Source: Altererythrobacter lutimaris (GTDB lineage Bacteria > Pseudomonadota > Alphaproteobacteria > Sphingomonadales > Sphingomonadaceae). From it: 64,000 nt of DNA. Shown here piece after piece: positions 55,786-64,000 of this stretch; the stretch's first letter is position 1, and each line of letters starts with the position of its first letter. The notes under the pieces were generated by a model. That model was not told the DNA's origin. It worked only from the letters and a program-made list of their open reading frames with translations, and did no database searches. The position numbers and the translations under genes were made by a program. The stretch covers positions 2,516,693-2,580,692 of the forward strand of contig NZ_JABWTA010000001.1 in NCBI RefSeq assembly GCF_013371495.1, read 5' to 3'.

Positions 55786-57511
55786 TGTGAACTTGGAGAG
55801 CAGCGAAGCAAGACATGCGCTTTCGCATGGCGACGCACTTCGCTTTATCCTCGGTTATGTGGGGCCGGGCCACTTGGCGCTGCTTGGGGCGCTTCTGGTT
55901 CTGACGTCGCTGAGCGAAGGCCTTGGCCTGCTTCTGCTTGTGCCGGTGACGCAACTCATCGTTGGAATAGATGCAACCAATCTGGAGCCCGCTTGGCTTG
56001 GCGATTGGGCGAATGTGCCGCCAGCCGTTTTGCTCGCAGGCGTGGTGGCATTGATCTGCGCGCGCGCGGCGCTGGTCTATGTGACGAATTATCTGCGTAC
56101 AGAGATTGATCTGTCATTCACTCGCGATCTGCGGCGCGATGCGCATCGTGCGCTCGTCAGAGCGGAATGGCGTTGGCTTGCAGGGCGGCATAGCGCTGAT
56201 CACGAGGCGCTATTGCTAGGTGAGGCCAACCGCGCTGGAATGCTGTTGGACCAAGCGCTCTTTCTGGCATCAGCAACGATTACGCTCTTGGTCTTGATCG
56301 CTGCAGCACTGCTCATTTCTCCAGACCTGACGCTCGGAGTTTTAGCCATAGCTGCCATTTTTGCCCTACCTTTCCTGATACTTAAAGGCCGCACCGCGCG
56401 TGATGCGGAAAGCTATGCGGATGCGTATGCCGGTCTGCACCGAGAGGTTTCGGGCGGATTGGCGCATCTGCGTTCTGCCCGTATCGCCGGGGCCGGTTCT
56501 GTAATGGAACAGCGCTTTTCGGATGCGAGCGAGCAGGTCCGCACCACTGAGCTTCGCTATGTGCGGCATGGCTTTATGCTTGTCGCCATCGTGCAAGCCG
56601 TGGCAGCCGCATTACTCGCCGGAATGGTCTATTTCGCGCTGATCAGAGGCGATGTTGCCTTGAGCATTTTTGTGCCCTTGCTGGCTCTGCTGGCGCGCTC
56701 GGCGCCGCTCGCGGGAGCGATCTTGCAAGGCATCCGGCAATGGCGTCACGCACAGCCTGCATTGGCGCGGCTCCGGGGCTTGATCGAAGAGGCGCGCGGT
56801 CATGCCGAAGTTGAATTTGTCGGTGCGGGATCGCGGCCGATACAGCTTGAACGAAGCATCGAATTGAAGGATGTAACTCTCAAGTTTGAAGGGCGCGAAG
56901 CACCTGTTTTTCATGCATTTTCCGCATCCATTGCCGCGAATTCTGTTACTGCAATTACGGGTCCATCAGGCTCTGGAAAAAGCTCTCTTGCAGACATTGT
57001 GAGCGGCCTGATCGAACCTGATGGCGGCACGGTGAGCGTCGATGACACACCGCTTGTCGGCCAAGCGCGCCTGCAGTGGAGAGCGCAAGTCGCTTATGCC
57101 GAGCAAGCCCCCTTCCTGTTTGCCGGAAGCATCGCCGAGAACATCGCTTGGGCTGCGCCGGACACGTCTTTTCACGAGGTTCAATCAGCGCTGGACGCGG
57201 CTTCTGCTGATTTCATAGATCGCTTGCCGGAGGGCGTGAACAGCGCTGTACAGGAAGAAGGACGGGGCTTTTCCGGCGGGGAGAAACAGCGGCTCGCTTT
57301 GGCACGCGCATTGCTGCGAAAACCGCAATTGCTAATCCTGGACGAGGTCACGGCATCGCTTGACCAGTCCAACAAGGATGCAATCATACAAAGTATCGAA
57401 ATGATGCGGTCAAAATGCACAATCCTCATCCTGACGCATGATGAACAGTTTGCCGCCCTCGCTGATAACGTCATCGACCTCAGTGGTTTAGCGGATGAAT
57501 CCAATGGCTGA
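55772..57511 (+). CDS. Lasso-peptide ABC exporter
   Basis: Half-size ABC transporter, about 579 residues, with six N-terminal membrane helices and an ATPase domain: Walker A GPSGSGKSS, signature FSGGEKQR and Walker B LLILDEV. It would export the mature peptide and give self-protection. The frame is open from 55451, inside the cyclase gene. ATG 55757, ATG 55772 and GTG 55787 are all possible starts; 55772 is taken. Confidence 0.87.
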   Translation: MSGSDVNLESSEARHALSHGDALRFILGYVGPGHLALLGALLVLTSLSEGLGLLLLVPVTQLIVGIDATNLEPAWLGDWANVPPAVLLAGVVALICARAALVYVTNYLRTEIDLSFTRDLRRDAHRALVRAEWRWLAGRHSADHEALLLGEANRAGMLLDQALFLASATITLLVLIAAALLISPDLTLGVLAIAAIFALPFLILKGRTARDAESYADAYAGLHREVSGGLAHLRSARIAGAGSVMEQRFSDASEQVRTTELRYVRHGFMLVAIVQAVAAALLAGMVYFALIRGDVALSIFVPLLALLARSAPLAGAILQGIRQWRHAQPALARLRGLIEEARGHAEVEFVGAGSRPIQLERSIELKDVTLKFEGREAPVFHAFSASIAANSVTAITGPSGSGKSSLADIVSGLIEPDGGTVSVDDTPLVGQARLQWRAQVAYAEQAPFLFAGSIAENIAWAAPDTSFHEVQSALDAASADFIDRLPEGVNSAVQEEGRGFSGGEKQRLALARALLRKPQLLILDEVTASLDQSNKDAIIQSIEMMRSKCTILILTHDEQFAALADNVIDLSGLADESNG

Positions 57512-58721
57512 CGCATTGCCTGCAGCATATGCAGCCATCCTCGGTATTTGTGCTGATCCCGAGGGTAACCACGAGAATTTGCTCTCGAGATTACCCCTAG
57601 ATCAGTGGCAGATGATGCGAGATCTCGCCATCAGAAGCCGGGTTGCGCCGCTTGTCGTGCAGACGCTCGACCGATGGAAAGCCGTTCCGAAAGACGCAGC
57701 GGAACCCATCGCAGACCTGCGCGAGCAAGCCCGGTTTCATGCGCTCGCTGCGCTTCAGACAGCCTCCGATGTCGGCCATGTGCTCTCCGTGCTTGCGGAG
57801 GATGGGCTGGAGCCGATTGTGCTGAAAGGCACGCCGCTCGCTTTCCAGATCTATCCCGATCCGGCGCTTAGACCGCTGCGCGATATCGACTTGCTCCTGA
57901 GCGCGGAAGAAACGCTTGCAGCGCAGGCCCTGCTCCTCGCTCATTCCGATTTCGAGCGTGTGCCAGGGGTTGCGCAATATGGCGTCGAGCACAGTCATCA
58001 GCTTCCGGAAATCCGCTATCGCAAGTCTGGCCTTGTGATCGAGTTGCATCACCGCTTGAATGCGCGCGGCTGGCCGCAAGAGCCTGAACTTGTCCAGGCA
58101 ATGCGAACCAATGCCGAGGTCACCTCAGTCCTTGGCCAAGAAGTCCGCGTTCCCAGCCGGCAGGACAATTTTCTCCATCTGCTCGAACATGCAACGTTGC
58201 ATCACCTGTTCGCAAACGGCCCGCTGGTGTTGGCTGATCTGCATTACCTCACCTCCGCCAGCGAGTGGGACTGGGATGCTATCATGGAGCGTGTAGATGC
58301 GCTCGCTCTCACGCGCAGCCTTGAGCTGGTTTGCGCGCTTGCTTCAGAACACGGCGCTACATGGGTTCCCGCCGCGCTTCTCGGCAAGAACACCGTTCCC
58401 AAATCACACTGCGCAGCAGCACGCGATGCGATGCTGGCGAGCGAGGACGATACACAGCAGCAGGCGATGCTTGGTCGGCTGGCTGAGCGGTCCGATGGCC
58501 GCATGGGCTGGAGCGCCGCTTTCTCGCGTGTTTTCCAGCCGGATGCCGCTCAGCTCAGCATGCTCTCGGGGCATCCCAAAAGCAGCGTCTTCAGATGGCT
58601 CGGCTACCCGAAATGGCTCTGGCGCAAAGCAAAACTATTCGCCGACGCGAAGGCTTCTGACGCATCGCGCAAAGCGGCCACTGATCGTCTGGCACTCTCG
58701 CGCTGGCTCGAAGGTGCCTGA
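57495..58721 (+). CDS. Nucleotidyltransferase family protein (lasso cluster)
   Basis: A 408-residue protein of the NTP_transf_5 (PF14907) type, recognised by VLKGTPLAFQIYPDPALRPLRDIDLLLS with the acidic DID triad. Similar genes occur in lasso clusters that carry the HPr-kinase-like gene; they are thought to modify the peptide, perhaps after phosphorylation, but the reaction is unknown to me. It overlaps the ABC exporter gene, so it belongs to the same operon. Start at ATG 57495 or 57504. Confidence 0.75.
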   Translation: MNPMADALPAAYAAILGICADPEGNHENLLSRLPLDQWQMMRDLAIRSRVAPLVVQTLDRWKAVPKDAAEPIADLREQARFHALAALQTASDVGHVLSVLAEDGLEPIVLKGTPLAFQIYPDPALRPLRDIDLLLSAEETLAAQALLLAHSDFERVPGVAQYGVEHSHQLPEIRYRKSGLVIELHHRLNARGWPQEPELVQAMRTNAEVTSVLGQEVRVPSRQDNFLHLLEHATLHHLFANGPLVLADLHYLTSASEWDWDAIMERVDALALTRSLELVCALASEHGATWVPAALLGKNTVPKSHCAAARDAMLASEDDTQQQAMLGRLAERSDGRMGWSAAFSRVFQPDAAQLSMLSGHPKSSVFRWLGYPKWLWRKAKLFADAKASDASRKAATDRLALSRWLEGA

Positions 58722-58826
58722 AAGAGGTTGAAAGCCTGTCGAACTCGCGGGCTCTGCGATTGAAGGCGAACCGGGATTGCGCCATAGCTCGAACCGTCGG
58801 CGATTGGATGGAATAGGGAGCAGTAA

Positions 58827-59711
58827 GTGGCAGGGACACAGCGCAAAGGGATCATCCTTGCGGGCGGGTCCGGCACGCGGCTTTATCCTTTGACCCAAGG
58901 CGTGTCGAAGCAGCTGATGCCGGTGTTTGACAAGCCGATGATTTATTACCCGCTGAGCACGCTGATGCTGGCGGGCATTCGCGATATCCTCGTCATAACG
59001 ACGCCGGAGGACGCGGAGCAGTTTCAGCGCGTGCTGGGTGATGGCTCGCAGTTCGGGGTCAGCATTTCCTATGCCGAGCAGCCCAAGCCTGAAGGCCTCG
59101 CGCAGGCCTATCATATCGGAGCTGATTTCGTTGCAGGCCATCCAAGCGCGCTCGTTCTGGGTGACAATATCTTTTACGGCCACGGCCTGCCCCAAGTCCT
59201 GCAAGCCGCCGACGCGCAAAGCACTGGTGCGTCGGTCTTCGCCTACCGCGTCAACAATCCGCAGGCTTACGGCGTGGTTGCATTCGATGGTGCTGGTCAG
59301 GCGGTGTCCATCGAAGAGAAGCCTGCAAACCCCAAGTCCAACTATGCCGTCACAGGCCTCTATTTCTATGACAAGACAGTCGTCGACCGCGCGCGCGATC
59401 TTGCCCCGTCCAGCCGCGGCGAGCTGGAGATTACTGACCTCAACCGGCTTTATATGGATGATGGCACGCTAAGCGTCCAAATCATGGGGCGCGGCTTTGC
59501 CTGGCTCGACACCGGCACGCATGGCAGTCTGCTTGATGCAGCCAGCTATGTCCGCATCACGGAAGAGCGGCAGGGTCTGAAGATCTGCTGCCCTGAAGAA
59601 ATCGCGTGGCGCCAAGGTTTTATCGATGATGCGCGGCTGGAAGAGATCGCACAGCCGCTGAGGAAATCCGGCTATGGCGAGTACCTCCTTTCGCTGCTGA
59701 GCGGAGCCTGA
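58827..59711 (+). CDS. rfbA: Glucose-1-phosphate thymidylyltransferase
   Basis: First step of dTDP-L-rhamnose synthesis. A 294-residue enzyme with [51 protein letters not shown] and [25 protein letters not shown] start with ATAGGGAG before it. First gene of the operon rfbA-C-D-B. Confidence 0.96.
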   Translation: MAGTQRKGIILAGGSGTRLYPLTQGVSKQLMPVFDKPMIYYPLSTLMLAGIRDILVITTPEDAEQFQRVLGDGSQFGVSISYAEQPKPEGLAQAYHIGADFVAGHPSALVLGDNIFYGHGLPQVLQAADAQSTGASVFAYRVNNPQAYGVVAFDGAGQAVSIEEKPANPKSNYAVTGLYFYDKTVVDRARDLAPSSRGELEITDLNRLYMDDGTLSVQIMGRGFAWLDTGTHGSLLDAASYVRITEERQGLKICCPEEIAWRQGFIDDARLEEIAQPLRKSGYGEYLLSLLSGA

Positions 59712-59717
59712 TCAGCG

Positions 59718-60263
59718 ATGCAAGTGATCGAATGCGATATTCCAGGGCCACTGATTATCGAGCCTCGCGTCTTCGGCGACGAGCGGGGCTTCTTCATGGA
59801 AAGCTGGAATGAAGCTGCTTTTGCCGAGGCAGGCCTCGATCTCACATTCGTGCAGGACAATCACAGCCGCTCGCAAAAGGGTGTGCTGCGCGGGATGCAT
59901 TTCCAGAACCCGGGCGCGCAAGGCAAGCTGGTGCGCGTCACAGCAGGCGCAGTCTTTGATGTCGCCGTCGATTTGCGGAAGTCTTCGCCGCATTTCGGTG
60001 AATGGGTGGGGGTAGAGCTGAGCGCTGCAAACAAGCGGATGTTCTGGGTGCCTGAAGGCTTCGCACACGGCTTCCTGACGCTCGAAGACAATACGGATTT
60101 CCTCTACAAATGCACTGCGCCATACGCGCCGGCGCACGAGCATTCGCTGGCGTGGGATGATCCGGCAGTCGGGATCGACTGGCCGCTCGCGGGCCTGGAT
60201 GTGCAATTGAGCGCGAAGGATCGCGCCGGCAAGCGACTGAACGAGATCGGGGCTTTCTCATGA
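59718..60263 (+). CDS. rfbC: dTDP-4-dehydrorhamnose 3,5-epimerase
   Basis: A 181-residue cupin-fold epimerase. Conserved EPRVFGDERGFFMESWNE, NHSRSQKGVLRGMHFQ with the catalytic His, VFDVAVDLRKSSP and WVPEGFAHGFLTLED. Six bases after rfbA; ends with an ATGA overlap with rfbD. Confidence 0.95.
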   Translation: MQVIECDIPGPLIIEPRVFGDERGFFMESWNEAAFAEAGLDLTFVQDNHSRSQKGVLRGMHFQNPGAQGKLVRVTAGAVFDVAVDLRKSSPHFGEWVGVELSAANKRMFWVPEGFAHGFLTLEDNTDFLYKCTAPYAPAHEHSLAWDDPAVGIDWPLAGLDVQLSAKDRAGKRLNEIGAFS

Positions 60264-61117
60264 AGGTGCTGATCTTCGGTGCGGGTGGTCAGGTCGGGGC
60301 TTCGCTCCTCGCTACAGCGCCTGCGAAATACACCCTTGAGGGGGCCGCCCGCGCGGACTGCGATCTTTCCAGCGAGACCGCCCTCGAAGATTTCATCGCG
60401 GCGCGGGAGCCCGCGCTCATCATCAATGCGGCTGCCTACACCGCCGTTGACGCAGCCGAGAGCCATATCGAAGAATGCTATGCCATAAATCGTGATGCGG
60501 TAGGAATCATGGCGCACGCCTTGCAACGATGGGAAGGTAAGCTGGTTCACTTGTCGACCGATTATGTCTTCGATTGTCGATCGAGTCGCCCCTATCTCCC
60601 GGACGACCACAGGCATGCGCTCGGCGTGTACGGAAAGTCCAAAGCAGCTGGCGAGGATGCGCTGCGCAGGGGCGACCTGCTGGTCCGCGGGTCGTGGATC
60701 TATTCTGCTGGCGGAGCCAATTTCGTCACCACTATGCTGCGTCTGATGTCCGAGCGAGACGAAGTCCGCGTCGTGGCCGACCAGATCGGCGCACCGACAT
60801 GGGCTACTGGGCTTGCCAAGACGATATGGGGCCTCATTGCCGCAGAGGCGAACGGCACATTCCATCATAGCGATGCGGGCGTGGCCAGCTGGTACGATTT
60901 CGCCGTCGCAATCCAGGAAGAGGCGCGAGCCATCGGCCTGCTCGAAAGAAGCATCCCGATCATTCCCATCGCCAGCAGCGAGTATCCCACCGCTGCCCGG
61001 CGTCCTGCCTTCTCGCTGCTCGACAGCAGCGCAACTCGCGATCTGCTGGGCGATGGATACACGCATTGGCGCGATAATCTTCGCAAAATGCTGAAAGAGG
61101 AACAGGCTCTTGGCTAA
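60260..61117 (+). CDS. rfbD: dTDP-4-dehydrorhamnose reductase
   Basis: NAD(P)H-dependent short-chain reductase of 285 residues, last step to dTDP-L-rhamnose. GAGGQVG cofactor motif, INAAAYTAVDAAE, LSTDYVFD and the active-site YGKSKAAGE. Variant: DYVFDCRSSRPYLPDDHRH replaces the more usual FDG..  P-Y. Shares eight bases with rfbB. Confidence 0.95.
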   Translation: MKVLIFGAGGQVGASLLATAPAKYTLEGAARADCDLSSETALEDFIAAREPALIINAAAYTAVDAAESHIEECYAINRDAVGIMAHALQRWEGKLVHLSTDYVFDCRSSRPYLPDDHRHALGVYGKSKAAGEDALRRGDLLVRGSWIYSAGGANFVTTMLRLMSERDEVRVVADQIGAPTWATGLAKTIWGLIAAEANGTFHHSDAGVASWYDFAVAIQEEARAIGLLERSIPIIPIASSEYPTAARRPAFSLLDSSATRDLLGDGYTHWRDNLRKMLKEEQALG

Positions 61118-62171
61118 TCTGATGGTCACTGGCGGTGCCGGCTTTATTGGCGGCAATTTCGTCCATTACTGGGCGGAAAAGCACCCGGATGACGCGCTGA
61201 TCGTGCTCGATGCGCTGACCTATGCGGGGAATGAATCTACGATTGCGGGGGTCGAACAAGCAGAGCTGGTTGTCGGCGATATTTGCGATACGGAGCTGGT
61301 CGAAAAACTGCTGCGCGAGCGCGACATTTCGACGATCGTGCACTTTGCAGCGGAAAGCCATGTCGACCGATCGATTACCGGGCCTGACGCATTCATCGAG
61401 ACCAACATTCTCGGCACGAACAGCTTGCTGAAGGCGGCGCGCAAGGTCTGGCTCGATGAAGGTACAGGCCAGCCGCACCGCTTCCATCACATATCAACTG
61501 ACGAAGTGTTCGGCTCGCTCGGACCCGAAGACCCGGCTTTCCACGAGGCGACGCCCTATGCACCAAACTCGCCTTATTCGGCATCCAAGGCGTCGTCCGA
61601 TCATCTGGTGCGCGCCTATCATCACACCTTCGGGTTGGAAGTGACGACAAGCAATTGCTCGAACAATTACGGGCCCTATCAGTACCCTGAGAAGCTGATC
61701 CCGCTATTTCTCTTGAACGCGCTCTGCGGCAAGCCGCTGCCGATCTATGGCGACGGTATGAATGTGCGCGACTGGCTCCATGTCGAGGATCATTGCCGCG
61801 GGATCGAGGCATGCCTGGATCGAGGAACGCCGGGTGAGACCTACAATATAGGCGGCGGGGCAGAGCTGCCCAACATGGCGGTCATCGATACCGTTTGTGC
61901 AGAAGTGGATTTGGCATTTGCGCATGTAGAAGGGCTCGCTGATCGTTATCCCGATGCGCCCGCAGCGCAGGGCCGAAACAGCTGGGAGCTCAAGACTTTC
62001 GTGGAAGACCGTGCAGGGCATGACCGTCGTTATGCGATCGACGAGACAAAAGCGCGCGCTGAGCTTGGCTATGCGCCTGCGCGCGGGTTTGATGAAGGCT
62101 TGCGCAGTACGCTACGCTGGTATCTGGACCGCGAGGATTGGTGGAAGCCTTTGCTGAAGGAAATCAGATGA
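61110..62171 (+). CDS. rfbB: dTDP-glucose 4,6-dehydratase
   Basis: Second step of the pathway; NAD-dependent enzyme of 353 residues. VTGGAGFIGGNFV cofactor motif, HFAAESHVDRSI, STDEVFGSLG and YSASKASSDHLVRAY. TTG 61110 is taken as start because GAGGA lies eight bases before it; the ATG at 61122 is too far from that site. It overlaps the methyltransferase gene (ATGA). Confidence 0.95.
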   Translation: MANLMVTGGAGFIGGNFVHYWAEKHPDDALIVLDALTYAGNESTIAGVEQAELVVGDICDTELVEKLLRERDISTIVHFAAESHVDRSITGPDAFIETNILGTNSLLKAARKVWLDEGTGQPHRFHHISTDEVFGSLGPEDPAFHEATPYAPNSPYSASKASSDHLVRAYHHTFGLEVTTSNCSNNYGPYQYPEKLIPLFLLNALCGKPLPIYGDGMNVRDWLHVEDHCRGIEACLDRGTPGETYNIGGGAELPNMAVIDTVCAEVDLAFAHVEGLADRYPDAPAAQGRNSWELKTFVEDRAGHDRRYAIDETKARAELGYAPARGFDEGLRSTLRWYLDREDWWKPLLKEIR

Positions 62172-63169
62172 CTGCTGAGGCATGGCCGAAGGACTGGCTA
62201 GAACCAGTGCATGCCTGCCTCTTTTGCGGCTCCAGCGAGCTGGAGCCATTTCTCGATGGAGTGCGCGATTGGTACTTTGAGGCTGTACCCGGCGAGTTTA
62301 CCTTCTCGCGTTGCCTTCGCTGCCAATCACTGGTGTTAGACAATCGTCCGCGACCTGAGCACATTGCGAAGGCCTATGCCGGATATTACACAACGGCAGA
62401 GCACCCCCCCGATGACGAAGCTCTTTCTGTCAAAGGGGCGCTCAGGCAAAGGGTCAGGATTGGTTATGCAAGGGCGAGATTTGGGGCTTCGTCTGACGTC
62501 ATAGATCAAGGCATCGCCTTCGCGACACGCTTCTTGCCGGCCCGCAAACGCTCGATTGAAATCCAGTACCGTTTCCTTCCCGAGGCTCAGGACAGGCAGC
62601 TTCAAGTGCTTGATTATGGCTGCGGCAATGGCGACTATTTGGAGCGTGTTGCAGAGATTGGTCATGAGGCTTTGGGTGTCGATTTCGATCCCGATGCCGT
62701 CAGCCTTGCCCGCTCGCGCGGTCTAAACGTGATCGAGAATGACGCTATTGATGAGGGTGCGTTCAAGCAACGCTTTCACCATATTACTGCCAATCATGTG
62801 CTAGAGCATGTCGATGATCCTGTGCGGCTGTTGAAGCGCTTCCACGCTTGGCTGAAGCCAGGTGGTAATTTGTTTCTGGAATTGCCTAATGCCCGATCTC
62901 GCGGGCTCAGCGCAGATGGCAGGTTCTGGCGCGGGCTGGAGGCTCCGCGTCATTTTGCACTGCCTTCCAAGTCGGGATTAGATAGTGCGCTTGCTCGAAG
63001 CGGCTTTGTGGACTTCGATCAAATCGAACGGCCGGAGCTCGAAGAGGCTATGGCGAACCATGCACTCGCAATCAAAAAGCGCTTTCCGCAAGTTAGTTCA
63101 GGTGTGGGACTTCCAGGGGACCCGTCCGAAGGCGAATTCATTACTGCTATTGCCCGCAAGGGTGCATAA
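62168..63169 (+). CDS. Zinc-ribbon class I SAM methyltransferase
   Basis: A 333-residue protein with an N-terminal zinc ribbon (HACLFCGSSE and CLRCQSL, Cys pairs) and a class I methyltransferase domain with VLDYGCGNGDYLERVAEIGHEALGVDFD and TANHVLEHVDDPVRLLKRFHAWLKPGG. It probably modifies a nucleotide sugar or polysaccharide. ATG 62168 overlaps the rfbB stop. Confidence 0.87.
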   Translation: MTAEAWPKDWLEPVHACLFCGSSELEPFLDGVRDWYFEAVPGEFTFSRCLRCQSLVLDNRPRPEHIAKAYAGYYTTAEHPPDDEALSVKGALRQRVRIGYARARFGASSDVIDQGIAFATRFLPARKRSIEIQYRFLPEAQDRQLQVLDYGCGNGDYLERVAEIGHEALGVDFDPDAVSLARSRGLNVIENDAIDEGAFKQRFHHITANHVLEHVDDPVRLLKRFHAWLKPGGNLFLELPNARSRGLSADGRFWRGLEAPRHFALPSKSGLDSALARSGFVDFDQIERPELEEAMANHALAIKKRFPQVSSGVGLPGDPSEGEFITAIARKGA

Positions 63170-63212
63170 GCGCTTATCCCGTTTGCACCTCACGGCTTTA
63201 GGAGCGTTGGCA

Positions 63213-63806
63213 TTGCGCGGACTAACATTTCTCAAACGCTTGTTCGGCCTGAAACAAGGCCCGGTTATGCTTGCGAACAAATACCCGCAGTATGAAATTG
63301 GGAGGGGCAGCTACGGAGAGCTAAAGATCGTTGACTATGGCGAGGGCACAAAGCTCCGGATGGGGGCGTACTGCTCCGTCGCGCAAAACTGCACCATTCA
63401 CCTTGGCGGCGGCCATCGTAGCGACTGGGTGACGACCTATCCATTTTCTGTTCTTGAGCCGAGCTTGTCCGATATCCCCGGGCATCCGATTTCGCGCGGT
63501 GACGTCAATATCGGGAGCGATGTATGGATCGCCAGCGATGTGACAATCCTTTCGGGGGTCACCATAGGTCACGGAGCCGTGATCATGACGGGAGCAGTCG
63601 TTACTCGCGACGTGCCTCCATATGGGATCGTCGGTGGCGTTCCCGCAAAGCTTATCCGTTCCCGGTTCGAAAACCAGATCATTGAGCAGCTTTTGGAAAT
63701 TGCTTGGTGGGATTGGCCAGCTGATCGGATCACGGCGGCAGGACCGCTCCTTCTTTCCGATGATATTTCTGAGTTCATCGAAAAGGCAAAGCGAAACGAG
63801 GTCTAG
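63213..63806 (+). CDS. Hexapeptide-repeat acetyltransferase
   Basis: Left-handed beta-helix acetyltransferase of the CatB/WbbJ type, about 197 residues. Hexapeptide turns are seen in MGAYCSVAQNCTIHLGGGHR, VNIGSDVWIASDVTILSGVTIG and HGAVIMTGAVVTRDVPPYGIVGGVPAKLI. It likely acetylates a sugar of the surface polysaccharide. TTG 63213 with AGGAG eight bases before it is preferred; GTG 63162, overlapping the methyltransferase, is an alternative. Confidence 0.82.
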   Translation: MRGLTFLKRLFGLKQGPVMLANKYPQYEIGRGSYGELKIVDYGEGTKLRMGAYCSVAQNCTIHLGGGHRSDWVTTYPFSVLEPSLSDIPGHPISRGDVNIGSDVWIASDVTILSGVTIGHGAVIMTGAVVTRDVPPYGIVGGVPAKLIRSRFENQIIEQLLEIAWWDWPADRITAAGPLLLSDDISEFIEKAKRNEV

Positions 63807-63837
63807 GCGACGTAGACCATTACAAATTGTGCGATGC

Positions 63838-64000
63838 TTAGGCGTGAGCCGCCTCGTTCGCGCGAACAAACTTTTGCAGCAGAATGGTCGAAACAACGTT
63901 CCGCAAGATCGCGATGGTCAAAATTCCCATCGCAGCACCAACGATGCCCAATCGAGAGATTGCGTAGGCACCGATGCAGATGCCCATCAGAGTTGCAAAG
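63838..64000 (-). CDS. Membrane protein, C-terminal end (partial; possibly a flippase)
   Basis: Frame open from the right edge to a TAA at 63838-63840. The visible 53 residues hold two hydrophobic segments (FATLMGICIGAYAIS and LGIVGAAMGILTIAILRNVVS) and end KFVRANEAAHA. This and the context suit the end of an oligosaccharide flippase (Wzx-like), but the part is too short to be sure. It is convergent with the acetyltransferase gene. Confidence 0.5.
   Translation of the reverse strand, partial: FATLMGICIGAYAISRLGIVGAAMGILTIAILRNVVSTILLQKFVRANEAAHA

Noticed and set aside
1-64000. CRISPR arrays, transposases, phage genes
   Set aside because: I looked for regularly spaced repeats and integrase/transposase motifs and saw none; the repeats found are pairs or palindromes, not arrays.

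Overview
The window looks like a chromosomal segment of an alphaproteobacterium of the order Sphingomonadales, most likely an Erythrobacteraceae member (Erythrobacter or a close relative). This rests on gene content and synteny: three TonB-dependent receptors, a biliverdin bacteriophytochrome with an HWE-type kinase next to its heme oxygenase, the NDUFA12 / DUF2155 / aat neighbourhood, alphaproteobacterial CTTGC-N16/17-CTAGA promoters at translation genes, and a lasso-peptide cluster of the HPr-kinase type. Base composition is moderately GC-rich, and genes are tightly packed with many ATGA overlaps. No phage, transposase or CRISPR array is visible.

Layout. 0-10.4 kb: end of an Oar-like TonB receptor, a MASE1 hybrid histidine kinase, a TonB-like protein, GDP-mannose precursor genes (manC-manA), and a heme oxygenase / bacteriophytochrome pair. 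10.5-19.2 kb: a telA operon, a DUF389 membrane protein, a fatty acyl-AMP ligase, recX, a DUF192 lipoprotein, the NDUFA12 subunit of complex I, a DUF2155 lipoprotein and aat. 19.3-31.7 kb: tRNA-Trp, secE-nusG and rplK-rplA, normally close together, are spread over 12 kb by other genes. These include a GGDEF/EAL protein, a GT87-like membrane protein, an AGCS symporter, a putative zinc peptidase, an alcohol dehydrogenase and a 2OG-Fe dioxygenase. A ~270-bp direct repeat occurs twice here and abuts a permease remnant. 31.8-39.6 kb: a small membrane protein, a CinA-like protein, a Baeyer-Villiger-type monooxygenase and two TonB receptors. 39.7-48.9 kb: a catabolic block with an acyl-CoA dehydrogenase (bracketed by large palindromes), an enoyl-CoA hydratase, two thiolase-type proteins, a CMD-family protein and VOC proteins. 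It also holds a tyrosine-degradation operon (hppD, VOC, FAH-family hydrolase) with a clear promoter/operator.

48.9-64 kb is a surface and secondary-metabolite region. It has an O-antigen ligase-type polymerase, then a complete lasso-peptide cluster in the order kinase - precursor - B1 - B2 - cyclase - ABC exporter - nucleotidyltransferase (51.6-58.7 kb). A dTDP-L-rhamnose operon (rfbA-C-D-B) with a methyltransferase and an acetyltransferase follows, and the C-terminal end of a membrane protein runs off the right edge. The lasso precursor is a 46-residue ORF at 52775-52915. In the lasso cluster B1 should hold the leader, B2 cut it, the cyclase close the ring and the ABC protein export the product. 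The HPr-kinase-like protein and the nucleotidyltransferase are candidate tailoring enzymes, the kinase for the C-terminal serine.

The observations most worth following are the lasso cluster with its unusual leader/core boundary, the repeat pair and permease remnant in the broken L11 operon, the perfect 30-bp palindrome family, the hppD operator, and a thiolase-like protein that seems to lack the catalytic cysteines.
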